Assembly: GCA_025084515.1 (NCBI GenBank)
Contig: JAJAGP010000250.1
Coordinates: forward strand, 434,001-498,000
Reading direction: 5' to 3'
Source of the DNA: Ancistrus triradiatus
Taxonomy: Eukaryota; Chordata; Actinopteri; Siluriformes; Loricariidae
Length of the DNA stretch: 64,000 nucleotides
The notes below the pieces were generated by a model. It did not search any database. It was not told the origin of the DNA and saw only the letters and a program-made list of their open reading frames with translations. The first letter of the stretch is position 1, and every line of letters starts with the position of its first letter. Position numbers and translations under genes: made by a program. Shown here in pieces: positions 21,431 through 32,856 of this stretch.

Positions 21431-22110
21431 TAAAATTAAATTCCTTTAACTTTGCACTACAGTGAATGGTTTAAGTTGTTGTAACATGTTGCTGCTACTA
21501 AAAATGACTCATGAACAGAAGTCTTCGCCAATTATTAAACATTTTTGAAAATTAATTCATGCTGTGCTTTCATTATCTGAAGATTGGCTGAATCCCAAAG
21601 ACTCTCCGACTGAGATCAAGTGCACTAGGAAGGCGGTGAGGAACTGTGAGCTGTTTGGCGTTCCATTATCAGAGTCTTGTACTGTTGGTGATTCCACTCT
21701 CTCTTTCTCATGCCTACTCCCTTTCTCTTCATTTCTGAGGAGTCGCTGGGGGGCGTATTGTGCTCAAGAATGACTCCCAGATCCAGTTTCTTGATTTCAC
21801 CATTTTCCATGTAATTTGCCTCGCTAATGTGGCGTTTTGCGTTCTAAGAGCCAGGTTAGAAGAAGCCATGCTACTTATGATCAGTGAGTCGGAAATGGAT
21901 TAAAATAAGATGTGAGCTTTACATTATATACAGAATTTTATGCCATAATCTTTAGTAATCGCAAATCATATTCAGTAATTCAATTTATCGATGATTTGCA
22001 GTTTCTAAGCTCATAATCTCGATTATAATCTGTTGACTGCCCACTGTACTATTTTAACCCTAGACGTTAAACAGTAACCCTATATATTTTAAATCCTTTA
22101 TATTTATTGG
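21431..22110. other. Unique non-coding sequence
   Basis: AT-rich. No gene or repeat is recognised. Confidence 0.4.
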
Positions 22111-22111
22111 T

Positions 22112-22250
22112 TATTTGCAGGAGCACAGCGACGAAGCTACAGGATTACTGACCTGAAGGTTAAGGGTTCAAGGACCAGGTCTGCCAACCTGCCACTATTG
22201 GACTCCTGAGCAAGACTCTTGACCTACACTTGTACCTTTTAAATTAATTC
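22112..22250 (+). mobile_element. Old tRNA-derived SINE copy
   Basis: The block 'aggttaagggttcaaggacc', a 'tctgccaacctgccact' stretch and 'gagcaagactcttgaccta' follow the same order as in the clearer SINE at 53605-53790. The tail is lost. The copy is strongly diverged. Confidence 0.55.
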
Positions 22251-22379
22251 TCTAGAGCTTATTTCGATATTACTAAGATATTAAAATCTAGCCTTTATGC
22301 TGTAGTAGAGTTCATCTGCAGATTATCTAATCGTTACTAACTGACTTTTTTTTTTTTACCTGTTTTAGGTATGACCATG

Positions 22380-23334
22380 TTTACTTAATGAAATAATGGA
22401 TTCAAACTTTCTTTGGATGGTTATTATTTTCTAGATAGAACAATTTCTAATTGAAGGGCTCTTTGAAAGAGAATTCTTTGCTGCTTTAAATATCTGGAGT
22501 GGATATTTTTGGATGGTTACCAGTACTACCAATAACATTTCTACTTGAAGGAGCAGATACAAGATGAAGGTCATTTTAAATGGTTAATGAAAGATATAAA
22601 GGATCTTTTCTTCTCCAAATAACTCCTGTACATAAGGTCTATGCTTTGTTAGGTACCACAAACTAAAGCTAGCACAATTCATAGCAGCTCCAAATATTTT
22701 TGTACAATCATTCCTTCTTTCCACCTTCCAAAAGATTATTTAGTTGGTTAATGGTTCTAAGTAGAACCACATATACATGAAAAAACAAAAAATATGAACC
22801 ATCTAAGCAGTTCCAAATATTTTGGACAGTTTTCATTTCTGTGAAGTGAACATTCTGCTTGAAGGAACTGCCAGAAGACAAAGTTCTTTGGATGAACTGT
22901 AGAACCCACTGAAATTGGGGTTTGGTGTCTTTTGCTACTTCAAGTGGCTTCCTAGAGTCATCACAGAGAGTCGAAGCCATTGATCAGCTCTAGGTATGTA
23001 TTTGTACTTGAAGAACTCTATGGGCCATGCTTTCTTCAAATAACACTTGGTACTTGCACAGCAATTAGTCTGAAACTTTATTACATTACATCGCAATTAC
23101 AGATGATCTCCCAGATGATTCCGGCCCGGACTTTGACCCTTCACATCTGTCCAATATTCATGAGGCAATAAATCTGAGGTTGTGCATTTATAATCATGAA
23201 AGGTGGACCATGCTTTCTTCTGCATCAGAGAGAGGGAGAGGGTGAACACTTCAAAATCATGAAAGATTCATTAGAGCTCCGTGCTGCCCTGAACCTATAA
23301 AACATTTATCTCCATCTATCTCTCTCCATTTTCC

Positions 23335-23391
<57 letters not shown>

Positions 23392-24600
23392 ACCCTCACT
23401 TTCTCTTTGTATTTATCATTCTTTCTGTACGCTGTTGCTTCCTGAAGGGTTCTTTGCATGAAGGATGGTTCTACAGACTTTTACAGACTCCTTCGAAAAC
23501 TTCCTGGTAGAACCTGCTTGTTGGTTGTACCAGTTCTAGGCGGAACAATTTCTAACTTTCTGAAGAAACTTATGCATTATATAAAGAATTTTTGCTTTTA
23601 GGACTCCAAACGGAGCCTGGTTTCTTGCTTTTAAGACTAATGCAGTCCAAACAGCACCTTCATCTATATATAGAGTGTTTGTGTTCACAGGTAGAACCAG
23701 TTCCACTTATGAAGTTATTTGGATTATTATTTTTGTTTATTGAACCATACTCTTTAAAGATACTTCTTGGAGAAACCTCTACAATATCCACAGGTCGTTG
23801 CTTTGTTACACCATTTCTTCCAGAGAAACCTTCTAGAAGATAAATTGTGGATGTTCATTTTTTATGAATCTGTACCCGTTTCTACTTGAGTTGTTTGCAG
23901 TAAGAACAACTTTTGCTTAGAGAAACTTCAGAAAAACAGAATGGTAAAGGTTATTTGCATTGGTAATGTTTGTAGAAAGAAACTTCCAAAAGATAAGAAG
24001 GAACCAAGAGGGGCAGGTTGGCAGAAGTAGGATTTGAACACTGGACATTCTGGACAGGTTTCTGACGACTATTTCCTATTTCTACCACCAAACAGATATA
24101 CTTATTGGGATGGTTATGGGTTCTGGATGTTCTATGAAAGGTATAAAGGTTTTTTTTTTTGGTTTTTTTTTACCATTCTTTGCACTCAAAACGGTTTCCA
24201 CTTGGAATGTTCTTCCCTCGCTTTGCCCCCATCCTTATATACAGGAAATCTGCAAGAGTTAAGAAGTTAATGGTTTCTAGGAAGAACTACTTCTCCTATT
24301 TGCTGTTCCCAATGTTTCTTTAGATGTTAACAAGTTATTTTTGTTCTTCTATAGTCTTTAAGATTTTAGGTTCATTGTGTGGCAAGTTATAGGTTGAGCG
24401 TGTTTTCCTTTAAGGATTGGTTGAAGGATAGAAAGGGTCTAAGTTTATGGTGGAAAGATTTGTGCTTGGAAGAACAAAAATGCTTTCTAAATGGGTTCCA
24501 TTTGAATGACCCTTCAATATTTGCTATGAATAGTTCTTCTCAGGATGGACAGTTACTCTAGGTAGAGTCTATTTTCTGCTTGATTAGGGTGGTAAAAGAT
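22380..24600. repeat. Field of degenerate GGTTCT/AGAACC repeats
   Basis: The whole stretch is studded with short related phrases such as 'tggttctaagtagaacc', 'gaaggatggttctaca', 'tggtagaacctgcttg' and 'ggcggaacaatttctaa', often followed by 'ctgaagaaactt' or 'ataaagaat' words. The half-sites GGTTCT and AGAACC are complementary, giving many small imperfect hairpins. Spacing is irregular (roughly 50-100 bp). It resembles an eroded array rather than a gene. A CT dinucleotide tract lies at 23351-23387. Similar phrases continue beyond 25300. Confidence 0.45.
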
Positions 24601-24604
24601 ACAC

Positions 24605-24607
24605 AGT

Positions 24608-24658
<51 letters not shown>

Positions 24659-24857
24659 CCCCCCACCCCCCCCAACCCCGGTTTGGGCACGATGAGCAGC
24701 TCGGCTCGTTCTCCCGCTCAGTCTCTGTATGGACACTAATTTTTGGAATACCTTGTTTCTCCTTTCCTGGGCCACTTTGGAGTCGTTTGGGATTCTCTGC
24801 ATCACTTTTTGATATCTGACATTTATTGTTTGTGTGTTTTTTTTAATCGGCGTGCTC

Positions 24858-24889
<32 letters not shown>

Positions 24890-25144
24890 GCGTGTCGTTG
24901 CGTGTCTGTCTGTGCGCGCGCCTGCGTCCAAAATTCAGTCCTCAGCGAGCTCGCGTGCGGTCCCCGATGCCCGATGAGTGAGAACGGACCAGTCGGCGCC
25001 TCCGTCGGCTGAAGGACGGACGGCGGTCCCGGGCTTTTTTTTTAATGAAATCTGGATTCTTGACGGGGAGGATCTGCTCCGCTCGAACCGGGACCGCTTA
25101 GCTGGAATTTACTCTTTTAAAACGGGATTAATCCATCGGTGATC
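24605..25144 (+). promoter_or_regulatory. GC-rich putative promoter and 5' UTR
   Basis: It starts with a (CT)22 tract (24611-24654) and a C-rich run, contains a (GCT)n tract at 24861-24889, and becomes CpG-rich from 24890 to 25110. Composition differs sharply from the AT-rich neighbours, as at vertebrate promoters. No TATA box is obvious. The candidate start codon at 25145 follows, with an in-frame TAA 24 bp upstream of it, so the reading frame cannot begin earlier in this exon. The transcription start is unknown. Confidence 0.45.
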
Positions 25145-25166
25145 ATGAAGCGACTGGTGCGCGAGG
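25145..25166 (+). CDS. Candidate first coding exon (short, spliced)
   Basis: ATG in acceptable context (A at -3) is followed by seven codons reading MKRLVRE plus one base, then a strong splice donor GTGAGT at 25167-25172, giving a phase-1 exon end. An upstream in-frame stop marks the ATG as the first possible start. It sits at the 3' edge of a CpG-rich block, the usual place for a first exon. Reading on without splicing gives low-complexity sequence. No later exon was recognised in the window, so the gene is unidentified and would extend past large introns. It could equally be chance. Confidence 0.4.
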
Positions 25167-25172
25167 GTGAGT

Positions 25173-26790
25173 CCGAATGGCGTCTGTTATTCTTCGTAAA
25201 GTTTTTTGTTTTGCATTGCTTGAGCCACGATACATTTGGGCTACCTTTACGACGTCTAACCATTTGTCTCTCTCTCTGTCTGTCTGCCTGTTTAATTACT
25301 GACAATCTGATTTTCATAAAAATGTGAAAAAAGCTGGCACGATCTACAGAACAATCTCTAAGGAACCATTTAAAGAGAGTCCAGAGATAACGGTTCCACC
25401 CAGCACCTTAACGCTTTTGGGTTTGTCACTCTAACGCCTTTAAAGGTGCTGTGTGTAACCCTGTAGAACCCAGAGCCTTTGGAAGTGTTGCAGATAACAC
25501 TGGAAGGAAAAAAATCCTAAATAAGGTTTCATTGTGTGGAATCCACATGCCATTTTGATGCATTTCAGATTTTGAGGCAAAACAACTCATTTATATGGTG
25601 CTACCATTAAGCATGTACTGTTTAAGGAACCTCTGGAACCTTCTCAATGCAGTGTCTGTCATTTTGAGGTAAAGGGTTCATCTGGAAACATGAACCTTTG
25701 CCTTTTCGAAGTGTCGCACTTGAAACCTTGGCTAGAGAGAGTGGAAAAAGGGACAGTGTGCAGGGTATGTATGAAATCCAGAACAAATTCACCTGGCAAC
25801 ACAAATCTCTAGGGTTTGGCCCTCTGTAGGAGCTTTCAAAGGCTCTGGTACTAACCCTGTAGTGCCAAGAACATTAAAAAGTGCCACGTAAGACCCTGGG
25901 CTGAGGGAGGAACCCAAGTGGAGGACGAGGAACATATCGGAGGAAAATGGTTAAGTGCTTTTGAAACACAGGTTCTAATCTTGGCTCAGTTTGTGTAAGC
26001 CTAAAGCTTCGATATGGTTGGAAAAGGGTCAGAAAGCCATTTTAGTGAGCAAAGATTGTCCAGTGTTTCTTGAAATGGAAGCAATGGGACGTTCAGTGGG
26101 ACGGTTTCCCCTTCAAACAAGTGCATTAAGTGCAAATGGTGCATATGATTGAGAATAATTAATTAATAAAAGCTCTCACTCGAGTGTTGGTCCAACGTTT
26201 TTAGTGCTAGGCTCGGGCATAATTCACACTTGGAAGTGTGCAGTCTGGGAGTGAAACGTCCCACTGAATTAACACATGCAGTGTCGATGCGGCGTCAAAC
26301 CGGTTAACTCTCTCGGGACTTGGAGGAACAAACCTTGCAGGACCTAATCATGATTGTTTTTGGTCTTATGTTGCTCTAATGTTAGATAATTAATGCTTGT
26401 CCCTTATGGTGTTCAGCCTGTTCATGTTTTTCTGTGTAGCATCTTAGGTTTAGATCATATTTACTGGATTAGCTTAAATACTATATGAGATGTAGACTAA
26501 TTTATCCCTCCTTTACCCAAACCTATGAACCTCTCATAGGTCCCATAGTGCAGTTGAAATGCAGAACCACCAGGATGGTGTGTGGTAAAGGTGTAGGCAA
26601 AAAAAAAAAAAATCGATTCCTTGAGGTACAATACAGCATATTGAGGCTGCAACATCTTTTATGATGTCTTATCAGATGCCAGAAGAGCCTTCAGATGTTT
26701 TCTGTGGGCGTTAATGGAACAATCGTCCATTAACTGTTTTCATTTGCCAGTGAAACGCCTAATAAAAGATTAAAAGGAGCGTGCGGGGAT
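25173..26790. other. Possible intron 1; GGTTCT/AACCC-type decayed repeats
   Basis: 25360-25900 contains further degenerate phrases such as 'taaccctgtagaacccagag' and 'ctaaccctgtagtgcc' with 'ttggaagtgttgca' and 'ttttcgaagtgtcgcac', suggesting an eroded tandem unit. The rest is unremarkable. An A13 run lies at about 26599. Confidence 0.4.
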
Positions 26791-26794
26791 GGCA

Positions 26795-27070
26795 GCGCTC
26801 CACCCAGGTCTTATGCAACAGTCACAGGAGCTCTGTGGATGGAAAAGATGGAGCATTTGATTCGCTTTTATCCGATTAGAGACGGACGCTCTGAGCGTGA
26901 CGTCCCGTGGGGCGGCGCAGGCAATTTTGAGGCCGTGCAGATTGACAGATTGAGCGATGCGTCGTGCCAAAGGGCCATAAAAACGCATCTTAAAAACTGG
27001 ATTTGCAGCACTTTCAGAGCTCATCACGGGCTGCCTCGAGTTTGTTTAATTTTAGACAAGTGTTAGTTAA
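26795..27070. other. Candidate conserved non-coding element
   Basis: A 270-bp island of balanced composition sits in AT-rich DNA, with no repeats and several CpGs. A 75-codon frame is open on the plus strand (26839-27066) but has no splice sites or family resemblance. Composition alone suggests a regulatory element or relic exon. Confidence 0.25.
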
Positions 27071-28435
27071 TGTTTTGAGGTTGACGCTAGAAAGCAGTGG
27101 CAAATAAACATTATAATAAAGATGCTTCCTTTCAGGTTGGTTAGTTTAAAGTGATCTTGACAGTGGCATTGTCTTGTGTTTGGCTGTTTTTTTACATTAA
27201 CAGAAGTTATTTAAATGAAAAAAAAGAAAGGTATGACAGCTTGTGAGTTAACGTAAACTTCCTGAAACATTCTTTCAGTCTGTTTTTATCAAACAATATT
27301 ATGAACGAATATATTTTAGCAAGCCTTATAGCTTATTATTACACATTTGTATCAGTATATTTCTTTTTTAATTGTCAAAAATTATACTGTCAAAATGTGT
27401 TAAGATATCTATCTAGATCACTAGGATATGCAGTAACAGTAGGCTAAAGTAGCTGCTGCTAGCTGAGCTCAGGCTCGATCTTTAAACAGCTCAGCTATTA
27501 AGCTGTGGTGGGTACACATGTAGCTTGTAGCTTGTAAGTCATGTTTGTGCTGGCAGAAGCTGTTCCAGGGCTAAAGCTAGCTAGCTTATACGTGACCACT
27601 CAGATGTAGCTACAGGGTGTGGCTTTGGCTTAATAGCAAACAGCAGATTTAGCATCAGAAGCATAGCTGTACATGGTTTAGTATTTAATTTCTGTATGTT
27701 TACGATCTGTGTGTGTGTGAAGGCATAGTGAATAAACCTTTTAAGGTTGTAAGGTTGCTAGCAGTTGTGTTTTTGTTCTTATTTGTGTGTAAAGGTGAAC
27801 AGCTTGCACACTGTGGTTAAAGCAGCTTGCTAACTTATCACCACTTGGGTTTTATCTGTCTGTATCGTCTGTATAGCTCTTGCTAAGAGCTTAACAGCAG
27901 AAACATATCTGTGTGTAGTTCAGAATGCAACTCTGGGTATTTTTGTTTTGCTGTTCACAGTATATTAATAAATGTGTGCCTTCTGTACCTTGCTAACAGC
28001 TACACTTAGCGATCTAGCTGTGCTGGTTGTTGAGTTGTACCCTGAAAACTTTGCTGTATATAGTTGTTGCTCACAGTTTATATTTGTGCTTGTAGCTTTT
28101 AAAAGAAGCCCTAGATCAAGTCATGTAACTGATTTTATCAACTTCTACTTTTGTATATAGTTTATTGGTTCTATTTTGTTAAGCCTTAATTTCTGCTTTA
28201 TTTTTCTGTTTAAATTTTAGATTTTGTGATTTTAGTGCAATTGGTGCATCTGTGGTCTTAATTGCAAAATTAAGGGTACATCAGTGTCCTGATGATTTAA
28301 TTACTAAAAGAACCTAAGGTTTGATGAAATCAAATTATTTAAGTTGCAGATTGCACTTTTATTATTTAGTCATCAAATACGTACCCCGAACATTTTCTTA
28401 TTTGTGTTTACAAATTTCATTCTTATTATTTTTGA
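27071..28435. other. Non-coding stretch rich in GCTAGC-type words
   Basis: 27430-27900 repeats words like 'gctagct', 'tagcttgta', 'agcttgctaac' and 'aacagcag' without a strict period, so it may be an old duplication-built region. There is no coding. Confidence 0.35.
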
Positions 28436-28439
28436 TGTT

Positions 28440-28755
28440 GCTAAATGTTAGAGCAAAAAAAATTGATACAGCAATATAATCCGATATTTATTTTCATGAT
28501 ATTTAGATTTTCAGATCAAAATATTGATTTAAATGTGGTGTAAACCACAATATTCACTCCTGTAGATGCCGCAGTACAATGTTTTTACAGAATTTGTCTG
28601 GTGAATTATCAATATGATCATACACTGTAACTTCAGCTTCAATTTTCAGTGAACTGTGTGTAATATCGCAATATATCGCAGTATGCATCGTATCGCAATG
28701 TATCGTGATTCGTATCGTATCTTGGGGCTCTTTCCAATTCCCACCTCTAAAAACT
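28440..28755. mobile_element. Decayed DNA-transposon remnant (hAT-like)
   Basis: The segment from 'aaaaaaattgatacagcaat' to the 'tcgcaatatatcgcag...gtatcgtgattcgtatcgt' block recalls a widespread fish non-autonomous element whose end carries runs of ATCGCAATAT-type words followed by 'tcttggggctctttccaatt'. No target duplication was found. Confidence 0.4.
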
Positions 28756-29922
28756 TTGGTAAAAACCATAAAAAATGGAATGGTGAAACAAAAATGGGGT
28801 CATAGATAATGATGTGAGTCTAGATGTGAGTATGGTGACATGTTTTATCAGCACCAACCAGCTTGGATCAGTTTGGAAATCTTACTCATTTTGGGAAGGT
28901 TTGCAATGCAATAAAAATGGGAGCAAAAAGACACAAAAGCTGCTTTATATTTTTGTTGATAGAGACATATACAGAAATAGAAATGTGAAACTGTGAGAGA
29001 GATGATGGATGAGAAAGGAATGGAAAGTGGACATGGTGCTGATTTGTGGCGGTGCATTTATCTGCAAGTGCTGTAGAGCGAGCGTCTGGTCTGTGAAAGC
29101 GCCGATTGGCGACTGGCCAGTGGCTTCACTGTACTGGTGTCTGAATCGGTCTGTCTGACTTCCTGTAAACAAGTTTACCTCGGTTCAAACTCAATCCTGG
29201 CATTTGTAGTGGGTTTCCCACTGGCGTTGTGCCCGGGTGATATTGGTGGTTATAGATTGGTTTTAGACCTGAATGTGGACCGAAAGTTTTCCTGTCTTAT
29301 TATATTAATGGATTATGAAAAGCATTCTCATTCCACAGTGTCCTGATTTATAGTTTGTATTAAATCTCTTTTATGACAACCCAAATACCAACTTTCAAAC
29401 ATGCAAAAACTCTGGTGTTTCAACAGCAAGAAATCTAATCTTTACTATTTTCTGTTTCGTTTTTGTTATTGGTCCTGTGTTAGTTCCAGTTCTAATTAGT
29501 TGTTGTTCTGTAAGTGCAGGCACGAGACAACGTTTGCTTTTTAAAGGAAAATACAAACATTCCTGTAAGCAGCTCTGCATTAGGCCACCTGCAACGTGCT
29601 GTGAATGTAAACGTGTGTATGAATGAGTCATCACGTTGACGGTGCCACCTGCAGGTGTGAATCTGTTGAAATAACAAACGTACAACCACGTAAATGTTTT
29701 CGTGTTTTTATCCAAGATACCGTACAAAATACAAATAAGGACTTAACCAGGATAAAAAATATGCAAAGCCTACCACAAGGATCTAGCAGAGAACAAAACA
29801 GGGTATAAACGTACCTGAATTGAAACCAGTGTGTAATGGGGCACCTTTTTTCTGCGTCACGTGACTGCAGACCCATCCCCTAACTCACGGAGCGCCGGAG
29901 TTCCTCTAGTGAGGAGGAATAT

Positions 29923-29958
<36 letters not shown>

Positions 29959-30958
29959 TCACATAATTATATGTCGTTGGCTTTTTCAAGCATAATCAAA
30001 GGTGCCAGGGTGGCACCCGACATCTGTGCACTTGATGCCAGGGACCATTTTGGTATTTAGGTGGGTTATGTACCTACTGTGCAGATTTGTATCCCGCCTC
30101 TGGCAAGGTCAGGTTTATCAGTTACGTTCATTGTGAAACAGCTGTGACCAAATAAGTATAGTGGGAAACAAAGAGGGCCAGGTTGGTATGTAGGCCTGCT
30201 ATTGGAGACACTGAGGGTCAGAATAAGCTAAACTAAATTTCAGAAATTATAAAAATAAAGACAATATAAAACAAACAGGGCGAGGTGGATAAGAAGACAG
30301 AGTGTATGGGAAACATTGGGGTCAGAATACACTAAACTCAAATTGAAAGCAGTTGGTCGATAACCTAATAAAAGGGTCAAATGTACTGTATCTATTGTAT
30401 GGGAGACAATGAGGGTAATAATATGCTAAACTGAAACAGGGAACCTATAAAAACCAACTGGCTAACAAGAATATAAATCAGTGACTGAATAAGGAAAGTG
30501 AGAAACAAGAAGTGTGTCTCTTAATCCATCTGAGCTCTTTCACAGCCATCCAGTGTTATTCGTACCTTTTGTTTCTTCAGGGTAGATAATTAGAAAAAGC
30601 CCCTTCTAAAATGCTGCTATTTGTCTGCATAAAAGCAATGAGAATGTCTGGAGGAAAATTTTGATTAAAGACTGTGGTGAGACAAAATGGCTGCTCTCAA
30701 AAATAAACCGCAGGGAATAAAGAGGCGAACGCAGCAGACGGTGTGGATTCCCCCGTTTGTATTGCAGAGTGCTTGATCAGATTGACTGATGGACATACAG
30801 GACGACTGTGAGCAGATTCCTGCAGGTCCATCTATGAAGACCAAGAATTGCAAATCAGATCCATCTATGAGGGTTTTGTTGCGATAGAAACACAACATGA
30901 AGGATCTTTCACTGGACTCTGTAATCAATTTCTTATTTTGTTAATATGAATGATGGAT
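28756..30958. other. Unique non-coding sequence with (AT)n
   Basis: An AT dinucleotide run lies at 29925-29957. 30130-30500 repeats phrases of the type 'gggaaacaaagagggccagg' / 'atgggagacaatgagggt' / 'agaataagctaaactaaat' at 60-120 bp spacing, a weak diverged tandem pattern. No gene is seen. Confidence 0.4.
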
Positions 30959-30961
30959 GTA

Positions 30962-31957
30962 CAGTGGTGCTTGAAAGTTTGCGAACCCTTTACTACAATT
31001 TTCTGTATTTCTGCATACATTTGATCTAAAACATCTAAATTTTACCTAAAACAAGTCATAAATGTAGATGAAGAGAACCCAGTTAAACAAATCAGACAAA
31101 AATATTATACTTGGTCATTTACTTACAGAGGAAAATTATCCAATACTACATTAGTGAGTGGCAAAAGTATGTGAACCTCTCGGATTAGCAGTTCATTTGA
31201 AGGTGAAATTAGAGTCAGGTGTTTTCAATCAATGGGATGACAATCAGGTGTGAGTGGGCACCCTGTTTTATTTAAGGAACAGGGATCTATCAAAGTCTGC
31301 TCTTCACAACACATATTTGTGGAAGTGTATCACGGGACGAACAAAGGAGAATTCTGAGGACCTCAGAAAGAGAGTTGTTGATGCTCATCAGGCTGGAAAT
31401 AGTTAGAAAACCATCTCTGAAAAGTTTGGACTCCACCAATCCACAGCCAGACAGATTTAAATTTAAGACCATTGTAACCCTCCCCAGGAGTGGTCGACCA
31501 ACAAAGTTCATTCCAAGAGCAAGGCGTGTAATAGTTGGTGAGGTCACAAAGAACCCCAGGGTAACTTCTAAGCAACTGAAGACGTCTCTCACATTGGCTA
31601 ATGTTAATGTTAATGAATCCACCATCAGAAGAACACTGGACAACAATGGTGTGCATGACAGGTTTGCAAGGAGAAAGCCACTGCTCTCCAAAAAGAACAT
31701 TGCTGCTCATCTGCTGTTTGCTAAAGATCACATGAACAAGCCAGAAGGCTATTGGAAGAATGTTTTGTGAAACCGAAATATAACTTTTTGGTTTAAAGGA
31801 AATGCGTTATGTTTGGAGAAAGGAAAACACTGCATTCCAGCATAAGTACCTTATCCCATCTGTGAAACATGGTGGTGGTAGTATCATGGTTTGGGCCTGT
31901 TTTGCTGCATCTGGGCCAGGACGACGTGCCGTCATTGATGGAACAATGAATTCAGAA
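30962..31957 (+). mobile_element. Tc1-like element, family A copy 3 (3' half lost)
   Basis: The left end 'cagtggtgcttgaaagtttg' follows a TA at 30960-30961. The full 5' leader is present, then the transposase gene up to 'gaacaatgaattcag' near 31957, where it changes abruptly to AAAG-rich simple sequence. The right inverted repeat and the last third of the gene are missing. Confidence 0.9.
31345..31957 (+). pseudogene. Tc1 transposase pseudogene, truncated (family A copy 3)
   Basis: The helix-turn-helix region and hinge are readable in one frame for about 125 codons (31375-31767: FKTIVTLPRSGRPTKFIPRA, then RVTSKQLKTSLTL and STIRRTLDNNGVH). The catalytic domain start is present in another frame ('GGGSIMVWACFAASGPG' near 31872-31921). 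At about 31764-31771 the 'tgttttgtgaaacc' junction lacks the codons for the first catalytic Asp, the same lesion as in copy 2. The second and third acidic residues are gone with the truncation. Confidence 0.88.
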
Positions 31958-32282
31958 GGAAAGAAGAAGGAAACAAACAGAAAGAAAGAATAAAGAAAGA
32001 GAGGAATGAAAGAAAGACAGACAGACAGACAGACAGAAAGAAAGAAAGAAAGGAAAAAAAGAAGGAAGAAAGCAAATTAAAACCAAGCAAACAAAAACAA
32101 ATAAAGCAAAGCAGAATTACATAAGGAAAAAACTACATAATGAATGAAATAAAGAATGAGAGCAAGCAAATAAATAAAACCAGCTAACAAAAAACAAGGC
32201 AAGCTTACATAAGGAAAAGAGAAAACTGTTTTTCCTATGAACTGAAAGTGGAAAAAGAAAAGGATTGCAGAAACATTAGAAT
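31958..32282 (+). repeat. Purine-rich AAAG/ACAG simple repeat field
   Basis: GAAA, ACAG and AAAC tetramers and longer A-rich phrases ('aagcaaataaataaaacc', 'gaattacataaggaaaa') fill the gap between the broken Tc1 copy and the pogo-like element. Similar phrases continue at 32870-33060 and at 38285-38720. Confidence 0.75.
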
Positions 32283-32284
32283 TA

Positions 32285-32856
32285 CCGTATTTTCCGGACC
32301 ATAAAGCGCACCGGATTAGAAGACGCAATATCAACGATCGGCTGCTAACGGGTATATTTTCATACATAAAGTGCACCGGGTTATAAGAAATAAGAAATGA
32401 AACAAAACTCTTAAGTTCCGTCGGAAACTCAGTTTGGTCTTTACCTGGCACAGGGCGTCTTCTTGCTTCCTCCACTTCCGTATCATTGATTCGTTAATGT
32501 TGAATTCTCTCGCAGCTGCTCTATTTCCATGTTGTACTGCGTGACCGATAGCGTTGTGTTTGAAATCCGCTTCGAAAATAAATGAATGAATGCACACACC
32601 ATAATGGTGAAGCACATACCGTATTACCCCGCTATGCTGCGCACTACGTTTGCCTTAAGCTTCGTAACCTACTAAAGACCGTGCTAAAACATTTTGACAG
32701 ATTTATGAGCGCCGTGTACCATCTACAATCGGTTGTAGGTCAGAAGGCTCAACCAGAATTAATGCATACATTAGACCCACCGCATTTAAAGGCGCACTGT
32801 CGATTTTTGAGAAAATTAAAGGATTTTAAGTGCACCTTATGGTCCGAAAAATACGG
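32285..32856 (-). mobile_element. Pogo/Tigger-like non-autonomous element, copy 1
   Basis: Termini are inverted repeats: 'ccgtattttccggaccataa' on the left and its near-complement on the right. They are flanked by TA at 32283-32284 and 32857-32858, as for pogo-type transposons. Length is 572 bp. Read on the minus strand, 32331-32615 gives a 94-codon frame with a Brinker/POGK-type DNA-binding helix-turn-helix ('HGNRAAAREFNINESMIRKW RKQEDAL' split here for length). No DDE catalytic domain is present. Confidence 0.85.
32331..32615 (-). CDS. Pogo-type DNA-binding domain ORF
   Basis: This small frame of 94 codons begins with residues resembling the start of the N-terminal domain of POGK/Tigger-like transposases. 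Residues ~30-55 show A-x-x-HGNRAAAREFNI followed by ESMIRKWRKQE, the helix-turn-helix signature known as the Brinker-type domain. The domain binds the transposon ends. What follows (TKLSFRRNLR and beyond) lacks catalytic motifs. The same domain is readable at 51400-51540. Whether it is translated is unknown. Confidence 0.55.
   Translation of the reverse strand: MLHHYGVCIHSFIFEADFKHNAIGHAVQHGNRAAAREFNINESMIRKWRKQEDALCQVKTKLSFRRNLRVLFHFLFLITRCTLCMKIYPLAADR

Noticed and set aside
24743..25012. Frame with a poly-Cys/poly-Ala stretch
   Set aside because: It is the (GCT)n tract read in different frames inside the presumed 5' UTR.
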